From [Flexibacter] sp. ATCC 35208 (GTDB lineage: Bacteria; Bacteroidota; Bacteroidia; Chitinophagales; Chitinophagaceae), in the NCBI RefSeq assembly GCF_001975825.1, contig NZ_MTKN01000004.1, positions 1 to 64,000 of the forward strand: a DNA stretch of 64,000 nt, in the 5' to 3' direction. The notes beneath the pieces were generated by a model. That model saw only the letters and a list, made by a program, of their open reading frames with translations. It searched no databases and was not told the DNA's origin. Numbering within the stretch: position 1 is the first letter of the stretch; every line of letters begins with the position of its first letter. Shown one piece after another: positions 1 through 9,481 of the stretch. The position numbers and the translations under genes were made by a program.

Positions 1-1323
1 AAAAGTATAAACAACTTCAGTCAAAAAGAAAATGACACATCCTGCAAAGAAGATATTCAATGCCATAAAGAAGAGCGGGAAAATGAAGAAGATATACCCC
101 TGGAATTGAATAGATGGAATCAGCGTAATCTGGTTACTCTTCATATTGAACCAGATTTTGGCAGGATCCCATACTTCGCGCATTCCAATATTATAAGAGC
201 CGAATTTTTCAAGGTGAGGAATGAAATAGTTCTTCACATTGAGCCACATGTAGTGACGCGCAAATTCAAGGGGATAATGTTGTATCAGCCATTTTCCATA
301 TGCATTATATATCGGTGAAACCGATCCCCATGCCTGGAATCCACCGGGAGCACCTGGCAGATTGGCCCAGCCATGTTTGCTTAAGTAGGGTTTTAAAATA
401 GCGGTAGGTACTTTGATGAAAAATGTACCGGGCAATTCTGCCAGATCATCGGCAGTAGGGGGTGTCTTTTTCCAGAAAGCCCGGGCTTCCCTATCCAGTT
501 CCAGTGTGCCGGCGGGTAGTTTGGTGCTATCTACGTCAATGCTGCCGTACATATACAATGCATTGTTGGCGATCTGCCATCCTCCAAATACCGAGAACTC
601 CGCTGTACCTGTCAGCTTTTTTGTCTCCTGCTGTGTATACCAGATGAATGGGAAAATCAACAACCATGGCAATACCATTCCTATAAGTTTTAGGGGCCAT
701 TTATACCCGGCGAGTAAAATCGCAAATACACTGACTATAGGGTAATATATCGCCGTATATCTGATCACAAATGCAGCCCCAATCAATAATGCCTGAAAAA
801 CGATATTGGAGAAGGTAGGCTTGTAATACATCCATAAGTACTGGGTAAACAGGATGAGGCTGATGGAACAAAAGATAGCATCGCTCAGTACGCAATTCGC
901 CAGTACAAGAAACATTGGGTTGAAGAACAAAGAGATATACAATATGAGTGCATATCGACGGGGTAACCCATATAAATATAGTATTGAGAAGAAGAAGTAT
1001 AGAAATGTAACGATTAGTATGATATACTGTACATATACGAGAAATACATGCGATGATGAGAACAGGTGAATAAAGGCGATGAATTTAGAATATCCTATCG
1101 GCCAAAGATTCACATTCATGTGGTAGAGATTCGTATCTATATAACTATAGGAATCTGAAATAAAATCCGGATAGGGATATAGTATTTTAAAGAGGGTGAG
1201 CTGTATGAGCCCGGCAATAAAAGCAACGAGTATGTATTTTTTGTGAATACTGTTTTTGAATACATACTGTAAGAATGGTGAGGAAGCACCGTAAACGTTC
1301 AAGTCTTTCGCAATAGTGGTCAT
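1..1323 (-). CDS. Multi-pass membrane protein, GT-C glycosyltransferase-like (partial)
   Basis: The minus strand is open from an ATG at 1323 to the window edge (441 codons, no stop), so the C-terminus is missing. The protein starts MTTIAKDLNVYGASSPFLQY and has many hydrophobic segments, for example KKYILVAFIAGLIQLTLF, a second stretch near YIILIVTFLYFFFSILYL, and LLIFPFIWY. The first extracytoplasmic loop is acidic and aromatic (PYPDFISDSYSYIDTN), as in GT-C enzymes of the ArnT/PMT type that use polyprenyl-linked sugars, and a large soluble loop rich in W, P and G follows the middle TM block. I infer a GT-C-like membrane glycosyltransferase or related hypothetical protein; no signature motif proves it. 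It lies 173 bp downstream of the next minus-strand gene and may share its transcript. Confidence 0.6.
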   Translation of the reverse strand, partial: MTTIAKDLNVYGASSPFLQYVFKNSIHKKYILVAFIAGLIQLTLFKILYPYPDFISDSYSYIDTNLYHMNVNLWPIGYSKFIAFIHLFSSSHVFLVYVQYIILIVTFLYFFFSILYLYGLPRRYALILYISLFFNPMFLVLANCVLSDAIFCSISLILFTQYLWMYYKPTFSNIVFQALLIGAAFVIRYTAIYYPIVSVFAILLAGYKWPLKLIGMVLPWLLIFPFIWYTQQETKKLTGTAEFSVFGGWQIANNALYMYGSIDVDSTKLPAGTLELDREARAFWKKTPPTADDLAELPGTFFIKVPTAILKPYLSKHGWANLPGAPGGFQAWGSVSPIYNAYGKWLIQHYPLEFARHYMWLNVKNYFIPHLEKFGSYNIGMREVWDPAKIWFNMKSNQITLIPSIQFQGYIFFIFPLFFMALNIFFAGCVIFFLTEVVYTF

Positions 1324-1496
1324 ATTGTTAGAATAGTTTATCAGGTATGGAGCATATTGAGGAAAACTAAAATTCTGAGCGGTTAAAAGGGGTTGAACTA
1401 AAGATAATGAAAAAACTGTAAAATTGAAACTATGAAACAGATTATCATTCTATACTGCTAAATAGTTGCGGCCCGGGGCATGAGAGGCCATTGGCG

Positions 1497-2972
1497 TTAA
1501 CCGTCGGCCTCCCGTTCAAATTTATCTTTCAATATCTCCTTTAATGGCTTTCTCAGGATCCTAGATTCTGTCCATGCCGAAAAATCAAAAAGCTGTAGCT
1601 GGTGTTTTTCATAAGGATCTTGCCTGATCTGCTGAAACACTGTCTGCAGCTTTTTCCATAATGTAATTCTATGTACCATCACAGGAGATAACTCTCCTGC
1701 ACTGAGAAATTTGATCATCGTCCGTTCTAACAAAAACGCACGTTTATTATCTGGTCGCAGATACCGCCTGAAAGCCCGTGTTTCGTAGCGGATGTATTCA
1801 TAGTTGCCCAGTTCATATTGAATGAGCAGATGTACCAGCCGGAAAGTGCGGTAGAGGGGGAGTGTACTGTACAAACTGCTTTGTTGTAGTACATGGTCCA
1901 GTGCATTGTGTGCATTGTTGATATCTCCATTACCAAGATATACCAGTGCACGTGATAAATAAATTTCTGCACGTTGTACGAGGGTGAGTAATTGAAAGTG
2001 TAAGGAAGGTAATAGCTCCTGTTGTAAAGTGAGTGCGTGGTTAAACTCTCCACTATCAATATGTATAGCTGGTGAATAGATAAATAACAACCGTACAATC
2101 ATCACACTGAAATAACCGGAAGTAGCTTTGAATCTTAATACCTTATCCAAAAACAGCGACAATTCTTTATATCTTCTTGCCGCCCGCAGACTATATAAAA
2201 TTCCTTCTATCACCATCAGCTGCTCTCCCGGTGCTTCATACAAAGGCGCCGATTCATAAAAGTATTGCAACGCTGTCGTAAACTCTCCCGCCAGCAAGAA
2301 ATAATTTGCCTGAAAGAGCAGATGTAATTTCTGATCTGTATTCACCAGTGCTTCCCGCGCAGCCATTTCATCTAATACCTGTCTTTCTGCAGGCGTACGT
2401 GCAGGGCCGTTGTAGAGCCATTGATATCGTAGTTGTTCATAAAGCGCCTGTTGTTCCTGATAGTTGTCCAACTGTTTGATGGTAGTAGCAATCTCTGCCT
2501 GTTTTTCTTTCAGTTCAATTTCATTGATCTCAGGAAAATTTAATAACTGCAGCAACTGCATTTCCTGTTGCCGGCTCCATAGTGATAATATCCATTGTGC
2601 TTTCATGTCTGCCTGTTCTGTCGTCTTTTGTAATTGCTTCAATGCATCTTCATATAAGGATCGTTCTACCAGTATCTCTGCTTTCAACAGACCAGCTATC
2701 AGTGGTTCCCGCTGTAGCCGCATGTGAAGCAGACAATCCAGCAATACCTTATACAAATACTTTCCTGCTACGTCATAACTACTACCAGTATATTGTTGCT
2801 GAAAGGCAACTTTTGCTGCAGCAGGCCCGGAAAAAGAATGTCTGTCCAGCAGGTCAAATAGATTGACATAATCTTTGTTCCCCTGTTGCATGGATGAATA
2901 TAAACGGAAATACCTTTTTTCCGCTTTGGTAAGTGTACTAACAAGCCTGCCAAGCATATCCGCTTTAGCCAT
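1497..2972 (-). CDS. Helical-repeat (TPR-like) protein of unknown function
   Basis: The 491-residue protein has no signal peptide or membrane segment and is almost wholly alpha-helical by composition. It is rich in L, Q, A, E and Y, with recurring helix pairs such as LLKAEILVERSLYEDALKQL and FQANYFLLAGEFTTALQYF that look like degenerate TPR units. The N-terminus (MAKADMLGRLVSTLTKAEKR) recalls hypothetical proteins common in Chitinophagaceae. No catalytic motif is visible. It is probably a cytoplasmic scaffold or regulator. It is divergent from the SusC run that starts at 3565, with about 590 bp between them. Confidence 0.7.
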   Translation of the reverse strand: MAKADMLGRLVSTLTKAEKRYFRLYSSMQQGNKDYVNLFDLLDRHSFSGPAAAKVAFQQQYTGSSYDVAGKYLYKVLLDCLLHMRLQREPLIAGLLKAEILVERSLYEDALKQLQKTTEQADMKAQWILSLWSRQQEMQLLQLLNFPEINEIELKEKQAEIATTIKQLDNYQEQQALYEQLRYQWLYNGPARTPAERQVLDEMAAREALVNTDQKLHLLFQANYFLLAGEFTTALQYFYESAPLYEAPGEQLMVIEGILYSLRAARRYKELSLFLDKVLRFKATSGYFSVMIVRLLFIYSPAIHIDSGEFNHALTLQQELLPSLHFQLLTLVQRAEIYLSRALVYLGNGDINNAHNALDHVLQQSSLYSTLPLYRTFRLVHLLIQYELGNYEYIRYETRAFRRYLRPDNKRAFLLERTMIKFLSAGELSPVMVHRITLWKKLQTVFQQIRQDPYEKHQLQLFDFSAWTESRILRKPLKEILKDKFEREADG

Positions 2973-3564
2973 AATTCAAGATGTTTTTTAATGTTCAGGG
3001 CATTTTTAACGGTTGCTCAACGTGATTATAAGAGGGTAGATGATTCGTCACTACAGCATCATTAACGTGATCAAGGTTGATGTCGGAGACAAAATAAGTT
3101 AGATTTTCCTAAGGCAATAATAATGCAGCCTTCTTTCACATAGCATTGTCTGAATTGTATAGGTGTAAAATATAATTTGATACTGAATATCAAATAGATA
3201 TAAGCCTGTGGTGGCCACCAAAAACGATTTTGGGAATGTCTGAACAGGTGGAAAAATGGTATATTTTTTATCATACAGCTAACTATATTTGAGCTGTTAT
3301 TCAGTGTTCCCGTTAAGTGCTATGAGCGTTTGTATTTCAACCTTAATCTAAAACATTTAAACTGTAGCCGAATCATAAGTCCATTTCAGCAAACCTAAAT
3401 AACCTTTAAAAAATGTATTTAAACTAAAACGCTAAATCGTTTTACAATCTTTTCCACGTTTTTGTATTCACGGGTCAGGTTCGTGTTGTTCACCCTATTA
3501 TACTCCACGTATAACATTTAGCGCCAGGTGTAATCGATTACATCTTCTTTAAACATATTCTCAT
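2973..3564. other. Intergenic region between divergent genes
   Basis: This 592-bp AT-rich stretch separates two divergent genes and should carry both promoters. I see no convincing gene in it; a 67-codon minus-strand frame (3071-3274) lacks any recognisable feature. The only clear element is the palindrome at 3529-3542, next to the start of the SusC run. I could not place a confident Bacteroidota -33/-7 (TTTG / TAnnTTTG) pair. Confidence 0.6.
3529..3542. promoter_or_regulatory. LacI/GalR-type operator candidate
   Basis: TGTAATCGATTACA is a perfect 14-bp palindrome with a central CpG. It fits the general shape of LacI/GalR-family operators (the cre-like pattern TG-N-AA-N-CG-...-CA). It ends 22 bp before the ATG of the first SusC gene, where a bound repressor would block transcription or early elongation. 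No LacI-family gene is in the window, so the regulator would be encoded elsewhere. Confidence 0.5.
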
Positions 3565-6414
3565 ATGCATCTATCTGTACGGATCATCATCACGTGCCTG
3601 GTATTGTATGGCCATAACGTACACTCACAGTCATTACGGAAGGATTCCCTGCCTCTCAGCGCCGACAGCATGCGCATGGAAAGGGAAGTCCTCTACCCTT
3701 ATAATAGCCTGCAACAATTGCTCAAAGGCAATACTGCCGGTGTTTATATCCAGGAGCCATCTGCCGAACCGGCATCGATGAGCAGCATTGTATTGCGCGG
3801 TACTGCGGTTCCTTATATCAGTGCACGCAATAATTACGAAGCACAGCCTACCATCTTTTTAGATGGTATTCCATTGATCGCTGATCATCCTTTTACTTTC
3901 GATATACAGGAGTTTCAGTACAATCATTTAGGCCCGGCCAGCAATATATTTGCAGCCATTGATCTGAATAATATAGAGAGTATTGAGGTGCTCAAAGACT
4001 TTGGACAGGCAGCTATTTACGGCCCAAGGGCCGCGAACGGCGGGGTTATTCTGATAAATACAAAAAAGCCTGTAACCGGTAAAAGAAAAATAAGTTTCAA
4101 CACCTGGTTTGGGATGGTACAGCGCCCACACCTCTATACCACCAATGCTAAATTTGAAAACGATTTCAGGCAGGTATTTTACGATAAATATGCTACGGAA
4201 GAAGAAGGTCAGAATTATCCATTATACCTCCGGGATTCGACTAATAATGCCTATTACGGGCCAGGTAACTGGACTGATCTTTATTTCAAAAATACACCTG
4301 TCTACGGTATCAATGTCAGCCTTTCCAGCGGCACTGACAGGGCGAATTTCCTCTTTGCCGCCGGCAACCAGCGTTCCGCAAATGCCGCCGATGCGACAAA
4401 ATCAGATCGCTACAATGCCATGTTTAAGATCAACATGGTGCCGCTCAAAAACTTTACAGTCAGCGCTATGCTCAGCGCCACCCGCCTGGAACGAAAACGC
4501 AATCGCTGGCTCCGCGACCGCTTTGCCGAAATGCAATACCTGCCGGATCTGAGTAGTCCACTACCACCCAATAAAACATTCTATGCACAATACCTGAAAG
4601 AATGGGACAAATCTTTCGATGATAATAAGACCAATGAAGTGAATGGCTACTTCTCCATTAATTTAAAAATCTCTGACAGCTGGCAGTTTACCTCTCTCTC
4701 TGGATTTGATTACAACGAAGGGCTGCGTGATGTATTCTACCCCAGCACCCTGCTGGAAACAGTAAATTATCTCTCTAACTACTTCGGGTATAATCAACGT
4801 GTGTTTGTGAATAACACCCTTCAGTTTCAACACCAGTGGGGTAAACACGGTGTGAAAATCGAAGCCGGCGAAAACTTTCAGGCAGACTTCAACCGTTACA
4901 ACTACGCCTACGCCTACAAAGGACCCAATGACCTGATCAGGGTAAATCTCCTGTATTCTGATAATACTAAAGACAATTACCTGTCGCCCAAGTCATTCAA
5001 CCACGCACTGATGTTCACTTTTCTGGACAAAGAAAAACATCGCCTGCTGTCATTCTATGGCCGCATGGCTTATCAATACAACAACCTTTTTGACTTTTCC
5101 CTCATGATGAGAGCAGATGGCTCTTCCAGTGCACAACCGGACAACTGGTGGTTCTATTCACCCACCTTTACCGCCGGATGGCAACTGAGTACCACATCCA
5201 GGCTTCACGCCAGCTGGGGAAGGGTAGGCCGGTTGATGCCGGATGACCGCTTTGGTGAAGGTCCACAGTATACCTCCGACCTTTCATTCAGCAATAACCC
5301 TGTTCGCTTTTCGTACAACGGGTTTCCGGGCATCAGCCGTGCCTATTCTTCCGGTTACATCGGCTACGGCATCCGCTGGCCATTTACCGACCAACTGGAC
5401 ATTGGCTGGAACACAAGTTTATTACATGACAGGATCAACCTCGCCGTCGATGTGTATCACAAAACGGATCACAACATGCTGCTGGAAGTGCCTTTCTCTG
5501 CTGAATATGGCTATGCCTACCAGTTTAAGAATGGGATGAAAGTCCGCAACATGGGCGTAGACCTGAGCGCCAATGCCATCATCGCTACAAACCACATCAG
5601 CTGGCAACCAGGCATCAACCTGAATTACAATCGCAATACCCTCATGGCATTGCCCGGTGGCTTGCAGCAACTCGTAGTAGCAGATGGTACCCGCCTGCTG
5701 AAAGTAGGTAGTAGCATCGACCAGTTCTGGGTATTGGAAAATAACGGGATCTACAACCGCGATACCGATATTCCTACCAATCACGCTACCGGCAAGACAT
5801 TGAACTATAAAGGAATTCCCCTGCAGGCAGGTGATCCTAAATGGAAAGATCAGAATGAAGACGGCGTGATCGACGATAAAGACAAGGTCTTGAAAGGACA
5901 TGTACTCCCTGTCATCTCCGGTGGTTTCACCAACGATATCAGGTGGAAAGGCCTGACCCTGGGTGTTAACTTTTACTTCACCGCTTTCAGGAAAGTGATG
6001 AATGCAGAAATAGCGAACCACTTTGACTTCGTAAACAGAGAAGGGAAGATAGACATGAGTGCTGTAAAGGAAATCACCTTCTGGACCAAAGCCGGCGACT
6101 ATGATAAATACCCACGTTATAATCCATGGAGTACAGTAGATCCCTATCGCACCGACCAGGACCTCTTCCTGGAAAACGGCGCTTTCCTGAAACTACGTAC
6201 GCTGTCGCTCACCTACGATGTTACGACCGCTAAGTGGTGGAAAAAAAAGAGCCCGATTCATAACCTCGCGGTATACGCCACTGCCAGCAACCTGTTTACC
6301 CTTACCCCTTACACAGGTGGTGATCCTGAACTCGTAGACTATAGCGGCTTTGATACTGGCTACTCACTTCCTTTCTCTAAAACCTACACCATCGGCATAA
6401 AAATGGATTTGTAA
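3565..6414 (+). CDS. SusC-like TonB-dependent receptor, short N-terminus
   Basis: Outer-membrane glycan importer of the SusC/RagA family, 949 residues. A Sec signal peptide (residues 1-21, ending HNVHSQ) is followed by about 25 residues and then the plug domain, with the family motifs PTIFLDGIPL (about 90-99), SIEVLKDFGQAAIYGPRAANG (about 137-157) and VILINTKKP. The 22-stranded barrel follows to the C-terminal YTIGIKMDL. It lacks the usual N-terminal carboxypeptidase-regulatory-like domain, and the VVIGYG segment that normally precedes the plug is absent. It overlaps the SusD gene by one base (TAATG), so the pair is translationally coupled. Substrate unknown. Confidence 0.9.
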   Translation: MHLSVRIIITCLVLYGHNVHSQSLRKDSLPLSADSMRMEREVLYPYNSLQQLLKGNTAGVYIQEPSAEPASMSSIVLRGTAVPYISARNNYEAQPTIFLDGIPLIADHPFTFDIQEFQYNHLGPASNIFAAIDLNNIESIEVLKDFGQAAIYGPRAANGGVILINTKKPVTGKRKISFNTWFGMVQRPHLYTTNAKFENDFRQVFYDKYATEEEGQNYPLYLRDSTNNAYYGPGNWTDLYFKNTPVYGINVSLSSGTDRANFLFAAGNQRSANAADATKSDRYNAMFKINMVPLKNFTVSAMLSATRLERKRNRWLRDRFAEMQYLPDLSSPLPPNKTFYAQYLKEWDKSFDDNKTNEVNGYFSINLKISDSWQFTSLSGFDYNEGLRDVFYPSTLLETVNYLSNYFGYNQRVFVNNTLQFQHQWGKHGVKIEAGENFQADFNRYNYAYAYKGPNDLIRVNLLYSDNTKDNYLSPKSFNHALMFTFLDKEKHRLLSFYGRMAYQYNNLFDFSLMMRADGSSSAQPDNWWFYSPTFTAGWQLSTTSRLHASWGRVGRLMPDDRFGEGPQYTSDLSFSNNPVRFSYNGFPGISRAYSSGYIGYGIRWPFTDQLDIGWNTSLLHDRINLAVDVYHKTDHNMLLEVPFSAEYGYAYQFKNGMKVRNMGVDLSANAIIATNHISWQPGINLNYNRNTLMALPGGLQQLVVADGTRLLKVGSSIDQFWVLENNGIYNRDTDIPTNHATGKTLNYKGIPLQAGDPKWKDQNEDGVIDDKDKVLKGHVLPVISGGFTNDIRWKGLTLGVNFYFTAFRKVMNAEIANHFDFVNREGKIDMSAVKEITFWTKAGDYDKYPRYNPWSTVDPYRTDQDLFLENGAFLKLRTLSLTYDVTTAKWWKKKSPIHNLAVYATASNLFTLTPYTGGDPELVDYSGFDTGYSLPFSKTYTIGIKMDL

Positions 6415-7919
6415 TGAAACGACTATTTATACTGCTGCTCCTGTTCTGTAGTACCAGTTGTAAAAAACTACTGGATATAGATTCCACGCATGCTGTTTCG
6501 GAAGAAAACTTCTGGAACTCACACGAAGATACCCGCACGGCCCTTATCGGTGTTTATGGTTTACTCCGTGCCGCCATGGCAGATAACGATGCCTGGTGGA
6601 TGTATGGAGAACTACGCATGGGCGACTTTCAATCCGTACAGCGTCAGGACCTGAAAGCCATTGTCAAAGGCAATCTCCGGGCCGCTTACCCGTTATTGCA
6701 GACATTGTCTAACTGGCGCCGCTTTTATGCCGTGATCAATGCCGCCAATATGTTCATGGAGCACGTAGGTGAAGTAAAGGAACGTGACCCTAAGTATTCA
6801 GATCAGAATATGAAAGTGGATATTGCTCAGATGCGCTTTATGCGGGCGTATACCTATTTTTTCCTCGTATCTGTATGGGGCGATGTGCCTTTAATTACCT
6901 CCTCCCACGATGGGGAATTTGAGAATAAAGCAAGAGATGACAAAGCAACTATACTGGCTTTTGTAGAAAAAGAATTGCTGGAAGTTGCTCCCGACCTGCC
7001 TTATAAATACAGCGTAGACGATCCGCAGCAGCTGGGTCAATACTACAATGAAACCAGCACCCGCTGGGCAGGTGTACTGGCCCGCAAACTCACTGCCTAC
7101 GCTATTCTGGCACACGTAGCCGCCTATCAGGGAAAATATGTGGATGCCACTGTGTACGGACAGTTTGTACTGGACAACTATTCCAAAGGGGGTAGCTATT
7201 ATGTAGGCACTGACGAACTGGTGAGAGGCACCGGTTTCTTCCACTGGAAACAGGACAACCACATCCTTGGTTTCAACTTCGACTGGGGCCATGTGGACGC
7301 TACTTTCTCCGGTCACCTGGAAGAACTTACACTCGCCAAACCTGTTGTAGACAAAGCATTGCCTGATATCTATGTACCCAAGGATACTATTCTCTCTGTA
7401 TTTGATCAACCCCTGGACGAGCGTTTCAGTCTGGATACCCTGACAGGCATACCTACCTCTGAGCATTACTTCACCAGCTTCAATACCCAGATCCCCATCT
7501 TCAATAAAGTGAAGGTGATTCAGGATGGCAATACATCTGATCCTTCATTCAGAATATTTTCCAGCACCATCATCATTACCCGTCTTGAAAATATCACACT
7601 GCTACAGGCAGAATCGCAGGCGGTGATCGGTCAGCAACAAAAGGCAATTGACCTGTTGAACACCATTCGCGATCTGCGAAGAATAAAACGTTACGATGCC
7701 TCCACCGAAGGCGACCTGATCGACGCCATTTTCAGAGAAAGACGTAAAGAACTGATGGGAGAGGGCTGGCGCTGGTTTGACCTGATTCGTTACAACAAAA
7801 TCAAACAAAACGATCCATCGTTTATGGCACTCATCAATAATGGTGGTATTTACTGGCCGGTAGCGGATGAAGTCATCACACAAAATCCATTGATCACACA
7901 AAATCCTTACTGGCAATGA
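6414..7919 (+). CDS. SusD/RagB-family glycan-binding lipoprotein
   Basis: Partner of the preceding SusC: the surface lid that captures glycans for the barrel. At 501 residues it is the usual family length. The lipoprotein signal is MKRLFILLLLFCSTSC-KK (lipidated Cys at residue 16). The SusD N-terminal helical region follows (FWNSHEDTRTALIGVYGLLR), then a TPR-like middle (IAQMRFMRAYTYFFLVSVWGDVPL) and the C-terminal RagB region with the typical RRKELMGEGWRWFDLIRYNK and a closing QNPYWQ. It starts inside the SusC stop and ends overlapping the FAS1 gene by 4 bases. Confidence 0.92.
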   Translation: MKRLFILLLLFCSTSCKKLLDIDSTHAVSEENFWNSHEDTRTALIGVYGLLRAAMADNDAWWMYGELRMGDFQSVQRQDLKAIVKGNLRAAYPLLQTLSNWRRFYAVINAANMFMEHVGEVKERDPKYSDQNMKVDIAQMRFMRAYTYFFLVSVWGDVPLITSSHDGEFENKARDDKATILAFVEKELLEVAPDLPYKYSVDDPQQLGQYYNETSTRWAGVLARKLTAYAILAHVAAYQGKYVDATVYGQFVLDNYSKGGSYYVGTDELVRGTGFFHWKQDNHILGFNFDWGHVDATFSGHLEELTLAKPVVDKALPDIYVPKDTILSVFDQPLDERFSLDTLTGIPTSEHYFTSFNTQIPIFNKVKVIQDGNTSDPSFRIFSSTIIITRLENITLLQAESQAVIGQQQKAIDLLNTIRDLRRIKRYDASTEGDLIDAIFRERRKELMGEGWRWFDLIRYNKIKQNDPSFMALINNGGIYWPVADEVITQNPLITQNPYWQ

Positions 7920-9481
7920 GTAAATACACCTTGTTTTTTCTGCTGCTCGCCTTTGCTGCCTGTAAAAAGGATAAAGGATATTATGACTATACCAACGAGT
8001 TGAAGAAATATGATGGTAATACCTACGACTTTCTGCATAGTCAGCAGCAATACGATTCATTCCTGCTGGCTGTAGACCGCGTTGGATTAACGGATAGTCT
8101 CAAGTCAGGTAGTTACACGGTATTCGCACCATCTGATGCCAGCTTTAAACAGGCGATCGAAAACATGAATACCCTGCGTACTATTCAGGGACGTGGCCCT
8201 ATGTACATCAGTACACTCCCCCAGGAACAACTGGATACACTGGTCTGTCGCTACATAACAAGGGATACCATTTCAGCAGGTAGAATGCAGTTACAGGATG
8301 GGCTGGATCTGCCTGCCATCCGTTATGGTTATCCTATGCATGGAAAATTTAGTCGTACAGATGCGGAAGGGCATGTGAACGGTGGACCCGGCATCATTAC
8401 CTACAGCGATACCAAAGGTGTGATCTATACAGATCGCTGGTCCAATGCAACAACGGTGGCTATTGACATTGTGACCAACAATGGTATTGTGAACATACTT
8501 GAAAAAGATCACCAGTTCGGCTTCGACGAATTCATTGGTCGTATGAACCCGACTACCTCTACCCCCTGGAATGACTACCCCTTCTTTATTCCAGGTGTCA
8601 TTGGCTTAGAGCAATTCAATCGTGGCGGTAACAAAGTCGCTTACCTCGATTTCTCTATTGACAATAGAGGAGGCCAGTACCGCCCTGCGGAAAACGTAGA
8701 CATCGCTGCTGCTGAAGGCGGTTTCAAAATAGGCTGGACAGAAACAGATGAATGGATGGATTACAGTGTAGATGTGACAGAAACCGGTAGTTATCAAATG
8801 ATGCTGCGTTATGGTACCTCTGCCGACAATGGGAAACTGCACCTGCTGCTCGATGGGGTGACAGTAACAGGTAGTGCCATGACAACAAAATCTACCGGTG
8901 GCTACAGCAATTATACTGATATATATGCCAGCGGTGTGCAGCTGAAAGCCGGTAAGCACCTGTTGCGCCTCTACTTTGACTTTGCAATCTACGACTTACG
9001 ATTTATAAAACTCATACCCGAAGGCCGCCCTCTCCCCATACCCGGTGTGATTACACTGGAAGACTATGATCCGGGAGGCGAAGGCGTAGGTTACCACGAT
9101 GTGACTACCGAAAACTCAGGTGGTAAATACCGACCCAATGAAAGTGTGGATATCGATTATTCTAGAAATGAAGGTGGCGGTTATCAGGTAGGTTGGACAG
9201 ATACCGGCGAATGGATGAACTACACGGTAGATGTAAAGCAAACCGGCTACTATGTGGTATCTACCTTAATGGGTAGCCCTAACGACGGCGGAAAATTCCA
9301 TATAGAATTCGATGGGGTGAACGTCACTGGTTCCGTAGCTGTACCCAATACGACCGATTATCACAAACGGCAGAATGCCACTGCCACCATCTATCTCACC
9401 AAAGGCGTCCACGTGATGCGCTTTTATGAAGAAACCGGTGGGTACGATGTAAAGTCCGTCACTTTCAGACCCTTGAACTAA
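7916..9481 (+). CDS. FAS1 (fasciclin) - CBM6 - CBM6 lipoprotein
   Basis: This 521-residue surface lipoprotein (MSKYTLFFLLLAFAAC-KKDKG) is probably an auxiliary glycan-binding protein of the SusCD pair. Residues about 35-200 form a FAS1 domain (SGSYTVFAPSDASFKQ motif, VNILEKDHQFGFDEF end). Two CBM6-like beta-sandwiches follow, about 223-365 and 375-521; each opens with an I-x-L-E-x-(F/Y)-(N/D) strand and carries YRPxExVDI and GWT(E/D)T(D/G)EWM(D/N)Y. CBM6 modules bind beta-glycans, xylan, agarose or similar chains, so the protein likely tethers a polysaccharide near the transporter. It overlaps both neighbours by 1-4 bases, so it is co-translated with them. No catalytic domain is seen. Confidence 0.88.
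   Translation: MSKYTLFFLLLAFAACKKDKGYYDYTNELKKYDGNTYDFLHSQQQYDSFLLAVDRVGLTDSLKSGSYTVFAPSDASFKQAIENMNTLRTIQGRGPMYISTLPQEQLDTLVCRYITRDTISAGRMQLQDGLDLPAIRYGYPMHGKFSRTDAEGHVNGGPGIITYSDTKGVIYTDRWSNATTVAIDIVTNNGIVNILEKDHQFGFDEFIGRMNPTTSTPWNDYPFFIPGVIGLEQFNRGGNKVAYLDFSIDNRGGQYRPAENVDIAAAEGGFKIGWTETDEWMDYSVDVTETGSYQMMLRYGTSADNGKLHLLLDGVTVTGSAMTTKSTGGYSNYTDIYASGVQLKAGKHLLRLYFDFAIYDLRFIKLIPEGRPLPIPGVITLEDYDPGGEGVGYHDVTTENSGGKYRPNESVDIDYSRNEGGGYQVGWTDTGEWMNYTVDVKQTGYYVVSTLMGSPNDGGKFHIEFDGVNVTGSVAVPNTTDYHKRQNATATIYLTKGVHVMRFYEETGGYDVKSVTFRPLN

Noticed and set aside
3071..3274. 67-codon minus-strand frame between the divergent genes
   Set aside because: No signal peptide, domain or ribosome-site support; it covers a region expected to hold promoters.
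5422..6021. 199-codon minus-strand frame inside the first SusC gene
   Set aside because: Antisense shadow of a conserved barrel region, with no recognisable protein features.
6891..7466. 191-codon minus-strand frame inside the first SusD gene
   Set aside because: Antisense shadow; SusD on the plus strand is certain.
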